DNA of 64,000 nucleotides from Methylobacterium sp. NEAU K. GTDB lineage: Bacteria > Pseudomonadota > Alphaproteobacteria > Rhizobiales > Beijerinckiaceae. Below are positions 26,464 through 36,747 of this stretch, in pieces. The notes beneath the pieces are model-generated. The model was not told where the DNA came from and ran no database searches. It saw only the letters and a program-made list of their open reading frames with translations. The translations under genes were made by a program, and so were the position numbers. The stretch covers positions 248,001 to 312,000 of the forward strand of contig NZ_JAUYZJ010000001.1 of assembly GCF_030700285.1 (NCBI RefSeq), written 5' to 3'. Within the stretch, counting starts at the first letter, position 1. The number at the start of each line of letters is the position of its first letter.

Positions 26464-27960
26464 ATGCAAGGCCAGGGCGAAGCGCAGTGGGATGTCGTGG
26501 TGGTCGGGTCCGGCAACGCCGCCATGAGCGCCGGCTTGGCCGCCCTGGAGCGCGGCGCCTCGGTCCTGATGATCGAGAAGGCCGAGGAGGACCTGGCCGG
26601 CGGCAATACCGCCTACACGGCCGGCGCCATGCGGTTCGTCTACGGGTGCAAGGACGACCTGATCCCGCTGCTCGCCGATCCGGATGATCCGCGGCTGCCG
26701 CGCACCGATTTCGGCGCCTACACCGCGAAGACCTTCGAAGACGACCTGCTCGGCTTCAACGACGGGCGGCCGCTGTCGCGCGAGCAGCGCATCCTGATCG
26801 ACGAGAGCGGTTCGGCCCTGCGCTGGCTCTCGACCCAGGGTGTGAAGTTCGAGCCGATCTATTCCCGCCAATCCTTCGAGAAGGATGGGCGCTTCGTGTT
26901 CTGGGGCGGCCTGACGCTTGCCACCCACGACGAGGGTTTTGGGCTCGCCCGGGCCGAGCTGGAGGCCTTTACGAAGGCCGGGGGCGCGATCCGTTACGGC
27001 TGCCCGGCCACAGGGCTGATCGTCGAGGACGGGCGCGTGGTCGGCGTCGCGACGCCCCAGGGCGCGTTCCGGGCGAACGCCGTGGTCCTGGCCTGCGGCG
27101 GCTTCGAGTCCAACGCCGCGTTGCGCACCCGCTTCATCGGGGAGGGCTGGGACAAGGCCCGGGTGCGCGGCACGCCGCACAACCGCGGCGACGGGCTGGA
27201 GATGGCGCTGGCGCTCGGCGCGAAGCCGCACGGATTCTACGGCGGCTGCCACGCCACGCCGATGGACCTGCATACGCCCGAATACGGCAACCTCGACCTG
27301 CCGCATGGCGAGCGCAAGCATTACCGCAAGATCTGCTATTTCCTGGGCGTGATGCTCAACGCCGACGGACAACGCTTCGTTGACGAAGGGAAGAACTTCC
27401 GCAACTACACCTATGCGCAGTTCGGCCGCTCGATCATGGAGCAGCCCGGACACGTGGCGTGGCAGATCTTCGACGCCAAGGTCGATCACCTGCTCTACAG
27501 CGAGTACCGGTTCCACGACGCCCACTTCGTCGAGGCCGACACCCTGGACGGGCTCCTCGACACGCTCGACGGCATCGACCGCGCGGCGGCCAAGCGGACC
27601 ATCGCGGATTTCAACGCCGCCGTGGACGAGAGCGTGCCGTTCGATCCCACCGTGAAGGACGGCCGCGGCACCAAGGGGCTCGCGCTGCCGAAATCGAACT
27701 GGGCCCAGACGATCGAGGCCGGGCCATTCAAGGCCTACCCGGTCACCGGCGGCATCACCTTCACGTATGGCGGCGTCGAGGTCGGGGACGACGGCGGCGT
27801 GAAGCGTACCGACGGCAGCGCGATTCCCGGTCTCTACGCCTGCGGCGAGATGGTCGGCGGCGTGTTCTTCAACGGCTATCCGGGCGGCTCGGGCCTGACC
27901 TCCGGCGTCGTCTTCGGCCGCCGCGCCGGCTACGGCGCCGCGGCGGCTTCCCGCGGCTGA
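26464..27960 (+). CDS. tcuA: FAD-dependent dehydrogenase, tricarballylate dehydrogenase (TcuA)-like
   Basis: 498-residue flavoprotein of the succinate dehydrogenase/fumarate reductase family. The FAD Rossmann motif is VVVGSGNAAMSAGLAALERG, then GGNTAYTAGAMRF. The C-terminal FAD contacts are PGLYACGEMVGGVFF and GYPGGSGLTSGVVFGRRAG. TcuA oxidises tricarballylate to cis-aconitate in Salmonella and needs TcuB for electron transfer. No TcuB-like iron-sulfur/membrane partner is nearby. The start at 26464 follows GGGGAGG. The symbol is a family-level assignment; substrate is unproven. Confidence 0.78.
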   Translation: MQGQGEAQWDVVVVGSGNAAMSAGLAALERGASVLMIEKAEEDLAGGNTAYTAGAMRFVYGCKDDLIPLLADPDDPRLPRTDFGAYTAKTFEDDLLGFNDGRPLSREQRILIDESGSALRWLSTQGVKFEPIYSRQSFEKDGRFVFWGGLTLATHDEGFGLARAELEAFTKAGGAIRYGCPATGLIVEDGRVVGVATPQGAFRANAVVLACGGFESNAALRTRFIGEGWDKARVRGTPHNRGDGLEMALALGAKPHGFYGGCHATPMDLHTPEYGNLDLPHGERKHYRKICYFLGVMLNADGQRFVDEGKNFRNYTYAQFGRSIMEQPGHVAWQIFDAKVDHLLYSEYRFHDAHFVEADTLDGLLDTLDGIDRAAAKRTIADFNAAVDESVPFDPTVKDGRGTKGLALPKSNWAQTIEAGPFKAYPVTGGITFTYGGVEVGDDGGVKRTDGSAIPGLYACGEMVGGVFFNGYPGGSGLTSGVVFGRRAGYGAAAASRG

Positions 27961-28065
27961 GCGAAGCCTGCGGGGGAGGGAGCGCCGCGCCTGAACCACA
28001 CGCTGCCCGTGTCCGCTCGCATCGACCCCTGGTCCGGCCCCGAGCGCGCGCGTAGAAGCTCCGGC

Positions 28066-31000
28066 ATGCCAGCCCGACAGGCCGTCTTCACCATCGCCCG
28101 CGGCGTCCCGTTCCTGCCGACGCTCGTCGAGGCGCTCCTCTCCGGGCAGCTCGTCGGGCCGGTGGCGGACGATCCGCTGGCGCTGGCCGCCGTCACCGTC
28201 TACCTGCCGACCCGCCGGGCCGCGCGGGCGCTCGGCGCGATCCTGGCCGACCAGCTCGGGCGCGGGACGCCTGGATACGCGACCCTGCTGCCGCGGATGG
28301 TGCCCCTGGGCGAGGCCGACGAGGCGGAACTCGATCTCGCCGCCGAGCCGCTGCTCGAAGCCAATGCCGACCCGCTGAGCACGCCGATGCCGCCGCTGGA
28401 GCGTCGGCTGATTCTCGCCCGCCTCGTCCAGGCCTGGGCGAAGACCGTGGACCGCACCTTGCTGCCCCTCGACGCGGAGGTGCCGTTCCTGGTGCCGTCC
28501 TCGCCCGCAGACGCGGTCGGGCTCGCGGGCGACCTCGAGCGGCTGATGGATGCGCTGACCGTAGAGGGGCTGCCCTGGTCGGAGATCGGCGCCGCCGTGG
28601 AGGCCGAGTATTCCCGTTATTTCGGCCTGACCCTCGACTTCGTGAAGATCGCCGCCGAGAACTGGCCGAGGCTCCTCGCCGAGCGCGGCCTCGCCGATCC
28701 CGTCGCCCGCGCCCGCGGCCTCGTGCTCGCCGAAGGGCGGCGCCTGTCGCGAACCGTGTCCCAGGATCCCGTGATCGTCGCCGGATCGCTGGGCTCCGTG
28801 CCCGCCACGGCGCGGCTGATCGCGGCGGTGGCGAAGCTGCCCCTGGGCGCCGTAGTGCTGCCGGGGCTCGACCTCGACCTCGACGAGGCCGGCTGGGCCG
28901 GCATCGACACCGGCGAAGGCTTCTCGCGCACGATCGCGCACGGGCATCCGCAGGCGGTGCTGCACCGGCTGCTCGGACCGGACAATCTCAACCTGTCGCG
29001 CGCCGAGGTAGCGGCGCTGGGGCAACCCGACGCAGGCCAGAAAGCCCGGGCTTCCCTCCTGTCGCAGGCGTTGCGGCCGGCCGACACCACCGACGCCTGG
29101 GCCGAACTCGACCCGGACGAACGGGACGCGATGGCCTGGCTCGGCCTCGACGGGCTGGCGCTCGCCGAGGCCGCCGACGAGCGGGAGGAAGCTTTGGTCG
29201 CCGCCCTGGCGCTGCGCGAGACGCTCCAGACCCCCGGGGCCACCGCAGCCCTGGTCACGCCAGACCGGGGGCTCGCGGGCCGGGTCGCGGTGGAACTCCT
29301 GCGCTGGGGCATCGTGGCCGAGGATTCGGCCGGGCTGGCGCTGGCGGGGAGCCCGGCCGGACGGCTCGCCCGCCTCACCGCCGAACTCGCCGCCGACCTC
29401 GCCCGCAATCAAGCCGACGCGATCCCGGCGCGGCTGATCGCGCTGCTCTCTCACCCGATGGTCCGCCTCGGCCTGCCGCGTCCCGAGGTGGTGCGCGGCG
29501 CCGCGGCCCTGGAGATCGGGCTGTTGCGCGGGCCGGTCCCGGCCCCGGGCTTCGACAGCCTGCGCGCGGCGCTCGCGGCCGAGCGCGCCGGCCCGCCGGA
29601 GCACCGGCCGCGAGCCAAGCGCCGGCTCAAGGACGTCGACTGGGACCTGGCCGCCGCGCTCCTCGACCGGCTGGCCCTGGTCTTCGCCGACTTCCCGGGC
29701 CCCGATGGGGTCGGGGAGTGCGATCTCGTCGCCGCGGCCGCCCGGCACCGCGCCGCCTGCGACCTCCTGCTCGCCGGGCCGGCGGACGCTCCGGACGAGG
29801 AGGCGGACGGTTCCCTGTCCTGCCTCGATGCCCTGTTCGACGACCTGGAGATGGCCGAGCCCGACCTGATGCCGGGCCGCTTCGACGACTACGCGACCTT
29901 CTTCACCGCGCTGACCCGGGAGCGCGTCGTGGCCTGCTCCGGTGAGGCGCCGCACCCGCGGCTGCGCATCCTCGGCCTGCTGGAGGCGCGCCTGCTGTCG
30001 GTGGACCGGGTGGTGCTCGGCGGGCTCGACGAGGGCGTCTGGCCGGTGCGGACGCTGACCGACGCCTTCCTCAACCGGCCGATGCGCGAGCGGGTCGGCC
30101 TCAACCCGCCCGAGCGCCGCATCGGCCAGATGGCGCACGACTTCGTGCAGGCCCTGGGCTGCCGGGACGCGGTGATCACCCGGGCGCTCAAGCGCGAGGG
30201 TTCGCCGACCGTGCCGTCACGGCTGATCCAGCGCCTGCGCGCGCTCTCCGGCGATGCAAGCTGGGAGGCAGTGCTGGGGGCGGGGCGCCGGTTCAGCGGC
30301 CTCGCCGCCCGCCTCGACGCCGCCCCGCCCGAGAAACGGCTGAAACGCCCCGCGCCGCGGCCGGACCCGGCCCTGTTCCCGCGCTCTCTCAGCGTCACCG
30401 AGATCGAGACGCTGGTGCGCGACCCCTACAGCATCTTCGCCCGCCACGTGCTCGGGCTCGATCCCCTGGAGCCGCTGGCGGCGGTGCCGAGCGTGGCCAC
30501 CCGCGGCTCCCTGGTGCACGACATCTTTTCCGAATTCGCCCGCGCCCATCCGGTGGGTCTGCCCGGGCGGCCCGAGGAGCATCTCCTCGCCATCGCCGCC
30601 AATGCCTTCGGCGAGATCGCCGACACCTATCCGGAACTCTACGCAGAATGGTGGCCGCGCTACGCGCGCATGGCCGCCGCCTATCTCGACTGGGAGGCGC
30701 AGCGCCGGCCGGGCCTGAAGCGCATCCACGCGGAAGTCTCCGGGCGCTGGGTGATCCCCATGGGACGCGAGAGCTTCACCCTGCGCGCCCGGGCCGACCG
30801 GATCGAGCTGCGCCCGGACGGCAGCGCCTGCATCGTCGATTACAAGACCGGCACGCCGCCCTCGGCGAAGATGATTTTTTCGGGCTTCTCGCCGCAGCTC
30901 ACCCTTGAGGCGGCGATGCTGATGCACGGCGCTTTCGACGGCCTGCCGGCCGTCAAGGCGACCCCCGACCTGCTCTATGTCCACGCTTCGGGTGGGCGGA

Positions 31001-31230
31001 AGCCGTTCGTCCCGGCTCCGGTGAAGCCGCCGCGGGGCGAGGAGCGCGTCGTCGAGGCGATCGTGTCCGAGCACGCCACGCGCCTGAAAGGTCTGGTGGC
31101 CCGCTTCATGACCGGCGAGGCGGCCTACACGGCGCGGCCCTACCCGCAATATGCCAGCCAGTACGGGGCCTACGACCACCTCGCCCGGGTGCTGGAATGG
31201 TCGCTCGCGGGTGAGGAGAGCGGGGAGTGA
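28066..31230 (+). CDS. addB: Double-strand break repair protein AddB (alphaproteobacterial type)
   Basis: 1054 residues. It starts with the family N-terminus QAVFTIARGVPFLPTL and has an inactive helicase-like body (no GxGKT Walker A seen). The C-terminal PD-(D/E)xK nuclease has YSIFARHVLGLDPL, RADRIEL, CIVDYKTGTPPS and QLTLEAAML. With AddA it resects double-strand breaks and loads RecA. ATG at 28066 chosen to match the usual N-terminus; the frame also opens with GTG at 28009. AddA, normally directly downstream, is absent: the next gene is gcdH on the other strand. Confidence 0.92.
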   Translation: MPARQAVFTIARGVPFLPTLVEALLSGQLVGPVADDPLALAAVTVYLPTRRAARALGAILADQLGRGTPGYATLLPRMVPLGEADEAELDLAAEPLLEANADPLSTPMPPLERRLILARLVQAWAKTVDRTLLPLDAEVPFLVPSSPADAVGLAGDLERLMDALTVEGLPWSEIGAAVEAEYSRYFGLTLDFVKIAAENWPRLLAERGLADPVARARGLVLAEGRRLSRTVSQDPVIVAGSLGSVPATARLIAAVAKLPLGAVVLPGLDLDLDEAGWAGIDTGEGFSRTIAHGHPQAVLHRLLGPDNLNLSRAEVAALGQPDAGQKARASLLSQALRPADTTDAWAELDPDERDAMAWLGLDGLALAEAADEREEALVAALALRETLQTPGATAALVTPDRGLAGRVAVELLRWGIVAEDSAGLALAGSPAGRLARLTAELAADLARNQADAIPARLIALLSHPMVRLGLPRPEVVRGAAALEIGLLRGPVPAPGFDSLRAALAAERAGPPEHRPRAKRRLKDVDWDLAAALLDRLALVFADFPGPDGVGECDLVAAAARHRAACDLLLAGPADAPDEEADGSLSCLDALFDDLEMAEPDLMPGRFDDYATFFTALTRERVVACSGEAPHPRLRILGLLEARLLSVDRVVLGGLDEGVWPVRTLTDAFLNRPMRERVGLNPPERRIGQMAHDFVQALGCRDAVITRALKREGSPTVPSRLIQRLRALSGDASWEAVLGAGRRFSGLAARLDAAPPEKRLKRPAPRPDPALFPRSLSVTEIETLVRDPYSIFARHVLGLDPLEPLAAVPSVATRGSLVHDIFSEFARAHPVGLPGRPEEHLLAIAANAFGEIADTYPELYAEWWPRYARMAAAYLDWEAQRRPGLKRIHAEVSGRWVIPMGRESFTLRARADRIELRPDGSACIVDYKTGTPPSAKMIFSGFSPQLTLEAAMLMHGAFDGLPAVKATPDLLYVHASGGRKPFVPAPVKPPRGEERVVEAIVSEHATRLKGLVARFMTGEAAYTARPYPQYASQYGAYDHLARVLEWSLAGEESGE

Positions 31231-31264
31231 GCCCCGCGCCCGCTCGGTTCTTCCCGTCCGCGCT

Positions 31265-31377
31265 GTCATCCTGAGGTGCCTGCTCCAGCGGGCCTCGAAA
31301 GAGGCCTCCGCGGATCGGTGGCCCGCCTGGAGGATTCCTTCGAGGGCGCCGTTGGGCGACGCCACCTCAGGAAGACG
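31265..31377. repeat. Inverted repeat element, copy 1 (CATCCTGAGG ends)
   Basis: Left end TCATCCTGAGGTGC, right end GCCACCTCAGGA-AGA, enclosing a partly self-complementary centre (GGCCTCGAAAGAGGCC, CCTTCGAGGG). It lies between the 3' ends of convergent addB and gcdH. A related, better-preserved copy is at 63214-63330. Such palindromic units are dispersed in many Rhizobiales genomes; the right end here is degenerate. Confidence 0.7.
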
Positions 31378-31411
31378 GAGTTTGGTGGGACAGGCGCGGT
31401 CTGGAAAAGAC

Positions 31412-32641
<1,230 letters not shown>

Positions 32642-32754
32642 CGAAATTCCTCGCCTGCAGGGGTCTGGCGGGCTTCAGGGCCCGCGCGCTTGGGCCTACC
32701 CTAGACCGGCGCGGCCTGCCGTCCAACGCGCCCGGTGACGCTGGGGCTCCGGCG

Positions 32755-33684
32755 TCACGCCCGGCCGAGGAGGGTGAGCCAGGCCAAGGTCGTCAGGGGC
32801 GCCAGCAGGGTCGAGACCAGCACCGAGGCCGCGACCATCCCGGTCTCGGTCTTGTAGCGCGCTGCCAGCAGATAGGCGTTGATCCCCACCGGCATGGCGG
32901 CGAACAGGGTCGCGACGCCGGCGTAGGCGGTCGGCATCGCGAACACGTGAAAAGCGAGGATCCAGACCGCCAGCGGATGCAGGATGTTCTTCAGGACCGC
33001 GATCACCAGTGCGCCCTTGAGGTCGAACAGCACCCGGTAGCGCTTGAGGCCGGCCCCGAGCGCCACCAGTGCGCAGGTGGAGGCGGTGCCGGCGAAGGCG
33101 TCGATCAGGGAGCGGACGATCCCCGCCGGGGCGACATCGAGGCTCTTCATCGCCATGCCGATGAGCAGGGCCACGAAGATCGGGTTCCTGAGCAGCACCA
33201 GGGCGAGGCCGCGGATGCGGGCCAGCACCGGCAGGCCGGAATCGGATTCGATCAGGAAGGTGGCGCTGCCCATCATCAGCGGCAGGTGGACGGCGAGCAG
33301 CATGAACAGCGGGAACGCGCCGTCCTCGCCATAGGCCTGGAGGATCATCGGCACGCCGACGAACACGGTGTTCGACTGGCTCGCCGCGAAGCCGTGCAGG
33401 ATCGTCCCCCGGCGCTCGATCCCGGGGCGCCGCCGGGCGATCAACGTCCCCACCAGCCACGACAGGCTGGCGCCGCCGAAATACGAGACCCAGTAGGACC
33501 ACGCGACCTCGCCGCTCATCCCCGGCCTGGTCAGCGTGGCGATGATCAGCGCCGGGACCGCGACCGCGAAGACGTATTCGGAAAGGCCGTCGCTCACCCG
33601 GTCGGACAGCAGTCCCGCGAGCGCCGCCGCCCACCCGATCAGGACGATCCCGAAGATCGGGGCGATGATGGCGAGGGCGTTCAC
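32755..33684 (-). CDS. AEC-family (auxin efflux carrier-like) transporter
   Basis: 309 residues in about ten transmembrane helices, with the AEC pattern: N-terminal IAPIFGIVLIGWAAALAGLLS, central VFVGVPMILQAYGEDG, and C-terminal AVWILAFHVFAMPTAYAGVATLFAAMP followed by GINAYLLAARYKTE. Bacterial members export malate or other organic acids; substrate cannot be read here. The start is GTG at 33684, chosen so that the first helix is N-terminal. Single gene. Confidence 0.8.
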   Translation of the reverse strand: MNALAIIAPIFGIVLIGWAAALAGLLSDRVSDGLSEYVFAVAVPALIIATLTRPGMSGEVAWSYWVSYFGGASLSWLVGTLIARRRPGIERRGTILHGFAASQSNTVFVGVPMILQAYGEDGAFPLFMLLAVHLPLMMGSATFLIESDSGLPVLARIRGLALVLLRNPIFVALLIGMAMKSLDVAPAGIVRSLIDAFAGTASTCALVALGAGLKRYRVLFDLKGALVIAVLKNILHPLAVWILAFHVFAMPTAYAGVATLFAAMPVGINAYLLAARYKTETGMVAASVLVSTLLAPLTTLAWLTLLGRA

Positions 33685-33785
33685 GGGGCCGGTCGGGGGG
33701 CTGCGCGGAGGATGCCGGCGCATAGCATGCCGGCGCACCTCCTTTTTGCGCGCCGTCCGATTTTTTCCGAGGCGGGGTCGCCGGG

Positions 33786-34265
33786 CTACTTGTTCTCCAG
33801 AACCTCGATCGGGTTCGTGCGCTGGCTAGCGGGCGGTTCCTTCGTGAGGTTGGCGCCGCCCTCCCGCTGCACCTTGACGTCCTTGGGCGAGCCGGGGCCG
33901 CCCACCGCCCTGCCGCCGTCGTTGGACTGGGTCGGCACGGTGCCTGAGGCCAGCTCCAGGCACGTCACCATCTCGACGTAGGACGGATAGCCGCCCGCCT
34001 TGAACTGGTCCTCGCATTGCCGTTTCGCGGAGGCGGTGTAGCCGCTCCAGTGGCTCTCGGCCTCGCGCTTGGCCTCCCGCTCCGAGCGGAGGCAACCGTC
34101 GTAATTGGCCTTATCGCTGATGGACGTGTTGGCGACCTGTGCCGACTGGCAGGTCTTCTCGACGTCGAGATGCGGCACTGCGTCGGCGCGGGCTGATCCG
34201 GTCCCGAGGACCAGGGCGAGAAGCGCCAGCGTGCCGGGCAAGCGTGCGCGGGAGTGAGCGGACAT
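33786..34265 (-). CDS. Exported four-cysteine protein, function unknown
   Basis: 159 residues with a signal peptide (ALLALVLGTGSARADA). The mature part has four cysteines in a conserved-looking spacing (KTCQSA, DGCLRSER, RQCEDQF, VTCLEL), suggesting two disulfides, then a polar tail. I chose the ATG at 34265 because it begins the signal peptide. It belongs to no family I can name. Confidence 0.65.
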   Translation of the reverse strand: MSAHSRARLPGTLALLALVLGTGSARADAVPHLDVEKTCQSAQVANTSISDKANYDGCLRSEREAKREAESHWSGYTASAKRQCEDQFKAGGYPSYVEMVTCLELASGTVPTQSNDGGRAVGGPGSPKDVKVQREGGANLTKEPPASQRTNPIEVLENK

Positions 34266-34358
34266 GGACGTGAGACTCGCGGTCTGTGGCGGTGGTCGCC
34301 TGCGGAATTGCCGGCACAACGCGCCAGGGTGGCCTTCGGCACCACGCGCCCGAGGCAA

Positions 34359-35561
34359 TCAGGCTTCGTGCGCATCACACAACGCCCGGTCGAGGTCGCC
34401 GAACAGGTCGTCGGGGTCCTCGATGCCGGTGGACAGGCGCAGCAGATCCGGCGGGCAGGGGCTGTCCGGGCCCTCCACCGAGGCCCGGTGCTCGATCAGG
34501 CTCTCGACGCCGCCGAGCGAGGTCGCCCGCTTCCACAGCCGCACCCGGGCCGCGGTGGCGATCGCGCCGGCCTCGCCGGCCGCCACGCGGATCGACAGCA
34601 TGAAGCCGAAGCCGTCGCGCATCTGCCGGAGCGCGACCGCGTGCCCGGGATCGTCCGGCAGGCCCGGATAGAGAACGCGGGTCACGTGGGGGTGGGCGCT
34701 CAGGCCCCGGGCGAGCTTCAGGGCGGCCGCCGACTGCGCCGCCGCCCGCAGGTGAAGGGTCCGCAGGGAGCGCATCAGGAGATAGGCCTCGAACGGGCCG
34801 AGGATGCCGCCGCTGCCCGCGCGGATGTCGCGGATCCGCTCCCAGAACGGGTCTACCGTCGCGCCCGCGAGCACGCCCGCCACCACGTCGGAATGGCCGT
34901 TCAGGATCTTGGTGCCCGAGTGCATCACGATGTCGGCGCCGAGTTCGAGGGGACGGGTGTGCACCGGCGAGGCGGCGGTCGAATCGACCGCGAGGCGCGC
35001 CCCGGCGGCGTGGGCGATCTCCGCGGCGGCGGCGATGTCGGTGACCGTCCAGAGTGGGTTGCCGGGCGTCTCGATCCACAGGAGCTTGGTCCGGCCCGGC
35101 TGGATCGCCGCCCGCAGGGCGTCGGTGTCGTCGGTGTCCACGAAGGTCAGCGCCAGCCCGCGCCGGGGCGCCTCCGCGCGCAGCCAGCGCTTGAGCGCCC
35201 AATACATGACGGTGCCAGCGATCACGTGGTCGCCGGGCTCCAACGCGCCGAACACCGCCGTGGCCGCCGCCATCCCGGAGCCGAACAGCAGGGCGCCGGC
35301 TTGCGCACCCTCCAGCATCGCCAGGACGGCCTCGGCCTCGCGGACCGTGGCGTTGTCGGGCCGCGCGTAGCAGTAGCCCGAGGAGTAGCCGTTGTCGGGA
35401 TCGCGGATGAAGGTGGTGGAGACGTGGAGCGGCATCACCACCGCGCGGGTCTCGGGCTCGATCCGGCCCATCGCCTGAGCGGCGAGGCTGCGGCGTGTGA
35501 AGCCCGACGCCCTGTCGATCCCGGTATCCGTCGGCCCCTGCGGCGCGTTAGGCTGTGACAT
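34359..35561 (-). CDS. Cys/Met metabolism PLP enzyme (cystathionine gamma-synthase/lyase family)
   Basis: 400-residue fold-type I PLP enzyme. Features: phosphate-site GSGMAAATAVFGAL, METPGNP-like IETPGNPLWTVTDI, PLP Asp in AVDSTAASP, and the Schiff-base Lys in MHSGTKILNGHSDVVAG, plus SLGGVESLIEHRAS near the C-terminus. It could be cystathionine gamma-synthase, a beta- or gamma-lyase, or a methionine gamma-lyase; sequence alone does not decide. The start at 35561 follows from the usual N-terminus; the longer upstream frame is a shadow of the tspO gene. Confidence 0.85.
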   Translation of the reverse strand: MSQPNAPQGPTDTGIDRASGFTRRSLAAQAMGRIEPETRAVVMPLHVSTTFIRDPDNGYSSGYCYARPDNATVREAEAVLAMLEGAQAGALLFGSGMAAATAVFGALEPGDHVIAGTVMYWALKRWLRAEAPRRGLALTFVDTDDTDALRAAIQPGRTKLLWIETPGNPLWTVTDIAAAAEIAHAAGARLAVDSTAASPVHTRPLELGADIVMHSGTKILNGHSDVVAGVLAGATVDPFWERIRDIRAGSGGILGPFEAYLLMRSLRTLHLRAAAQSAAALKLARGLSAHPHVTRVLYPGLPDDPGHAVALRQMRDGFGFMLSIRVAAGEAGAIATAARVRLWKRATSLGGVESLIEHRASVEGPDSPCPPDLLRLSTGIEDPDDLFGDLDRALCDAHEA

Positions 35562-35642
35562 CTGGCGAATCCGGCGGATAGAGACAGGCGCGTGCCATGG
35601 CGTGCGGCCCCCTGCAACCCGCACCCGCGGAGACGAACGACG

Positions 35643-36161
35643 ATGACCGCCGCGACTCAAATCCCCGTGGGCTCGGCCCTGCCGCCCTGGTTGCGCCTGG
35701 CCGCCGCGATCGCACCCGTGATGGCGACCGCGGTGATCGGCTCGATGGCGACCCGAGCTGAGATTCCGGGCTGGTACGCAGGCCTGAACAAGCCGCCGTT
35801 CAACCCGCCGGACTGGGTGTTCCCGGTGGCCTGGACGGTGCTCGACATGATGATCGCCGCCTCGCTCTGGCGGTTGCTCGGCGCGGCGCCGCGCACGGGG
35901 CCCGCCCGCGCGGGCTGGCGGCTCGCGCTCGCCGCCTTCCTGGTGCAGATCGCCGTGAACGCCGTGTGGACGCCGGTGTTCTTCACCGCCCATGCGATGG
36001 GCGCCGGTCTGATCGTTGTGGCGGTGCTGCTCGTGATGGTGCTGTGGACGATCCGGTTGTCGTGGCGGTTCGACCGGATCGCGGCCTGGCTCCTGGTGCC
36101 CTACGCCGCCTGGGTCGCCTTCGCGACGCTGCTCAACGCCGCGATCCTGCGGATGAACTGA
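35643..36161 (+). CDS. tspO: TspO/MBR-family tryptophan-rich sensory protein
   Basis: 172-residue, five-helix membrane protein. TspO signatures are the loop GWYAGLNKPPFNPPDWVFPVAWTVLD and, later, NAVWTPVFFTAH and WRFDRIAAWLLVPYAAWVAFATLLN. TspO binds porphyrins and in alphaproteobacteria modulates pigment and stress responses. The start ATG is at 35643. It is divergent from the Cys/Met enzyme with a short spacer of about 80 bp. Confidence 0.93.
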   Translation: MTAATQIPVGSALPPWLRLAAAIAPVMATAVIGSMATRAEIPGWYAGLNKPPFNPPDWVFPVAWTVLDMMIAASLWRLLGAAPRTGPARAGWRLALAAFLVQIAVNAVWTPVFFTAHAMGAGLIVVAVLLVMVLWTIRLSWRFDRIAAWLLVPYAAWVAFATLLNAAILRMN

Positions 36162-36168
36162 GCGTCCG

Positions 36169-36696
36169 TCAGTGCCCGCTGCTCGCGGATTCCGTACCCG
36201 CGGGCTTCCCGTCTTCGCGGGCACGGTGCAGCAGGAAGATCGCGAAGACCATCGTCAGGATCAGCCCGGCCAGCACGCCGAGTTCGATCATGGAAGCCTG
36301 GAACAACGCCTGCTTCTCCGGCGACCAATCCTTGGCGTGGGTGATCTCCGAGGATTGCAGGGTGATCACCAGCACCCGCCGGATCGAGGCGATCAGCCCC
36401 ACGATCAGGAACGGCTCGCAGGTCAGCGTGCCCGACCGCATCGAGACCCGCACCGTGTGCAGGATCTCGATCAGCATCAGCAGGAACAGCAGCCGGTCGA
36501 TCACCTCCAGGATCCGCTCGGGTCCTCCGAGTTCCCGGAGGGCCTGCCAGGTCAATCCGGTGGCTTCGATCAGCGCCACGAGCGCCGTGAGCGCCAGCAG
36601 CAGGCCCAGCGCCGCGTAGATCGTGTGCTCGGTGTGCAGGAAGATCGCACTGGCGACCCGCGTCAGGCGCCCCTGTTCTTCGCCCTCGTCGGCCAT
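36169..36696 (-). CDS. PsiE-like phosphate-starvation-inducible membrane protein
   Basis: 175 residues with four predicted transmembrane helices (ALGLLLALTALVALIEA; ILEVIDRLLFLLMLIEILHTVRV; GLIASIRRVLVITLQ; LGVLAGLILTMVFAIFLLH). The organisation and LLFLLMLIEILHTVRVS segment fit the PsiE family. Physiological role unknown. It is the second of two small minus-strand membrane genes, after the DUF4337 protein (51-nt gap). Confidence 0.7.
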   Translation of the reverse strand: MADEGEEQGRLTRVASAIFLHTEHTIYAALGLLLALTALVALIEATGLTWQALRELGGPERILEVIDRLLFLLMLIEILHTVRVSMRSGTLTCEPFLIVGLIASIRRVLVITLQSSEITHAKDWSPEKQALFQASMIELGVLAGLILTMVFAIFLLHRAREDGKPAGTESASSGH

Positions 36697-36747
36697 CGCG
36701 CAAGAGTCCCCGGGTTTGTGGCGGAAGCGGACCGGCTGGCGGCCGGG

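Noticed and set aside
25810..30138. 1442-codon minus-strand open frame
   Set aside because: It is the antisense shadow of the TcuA-like and addB genes, as is common in high-GC DNA. The translation is Arg/Gly/Ala-rich without domains.
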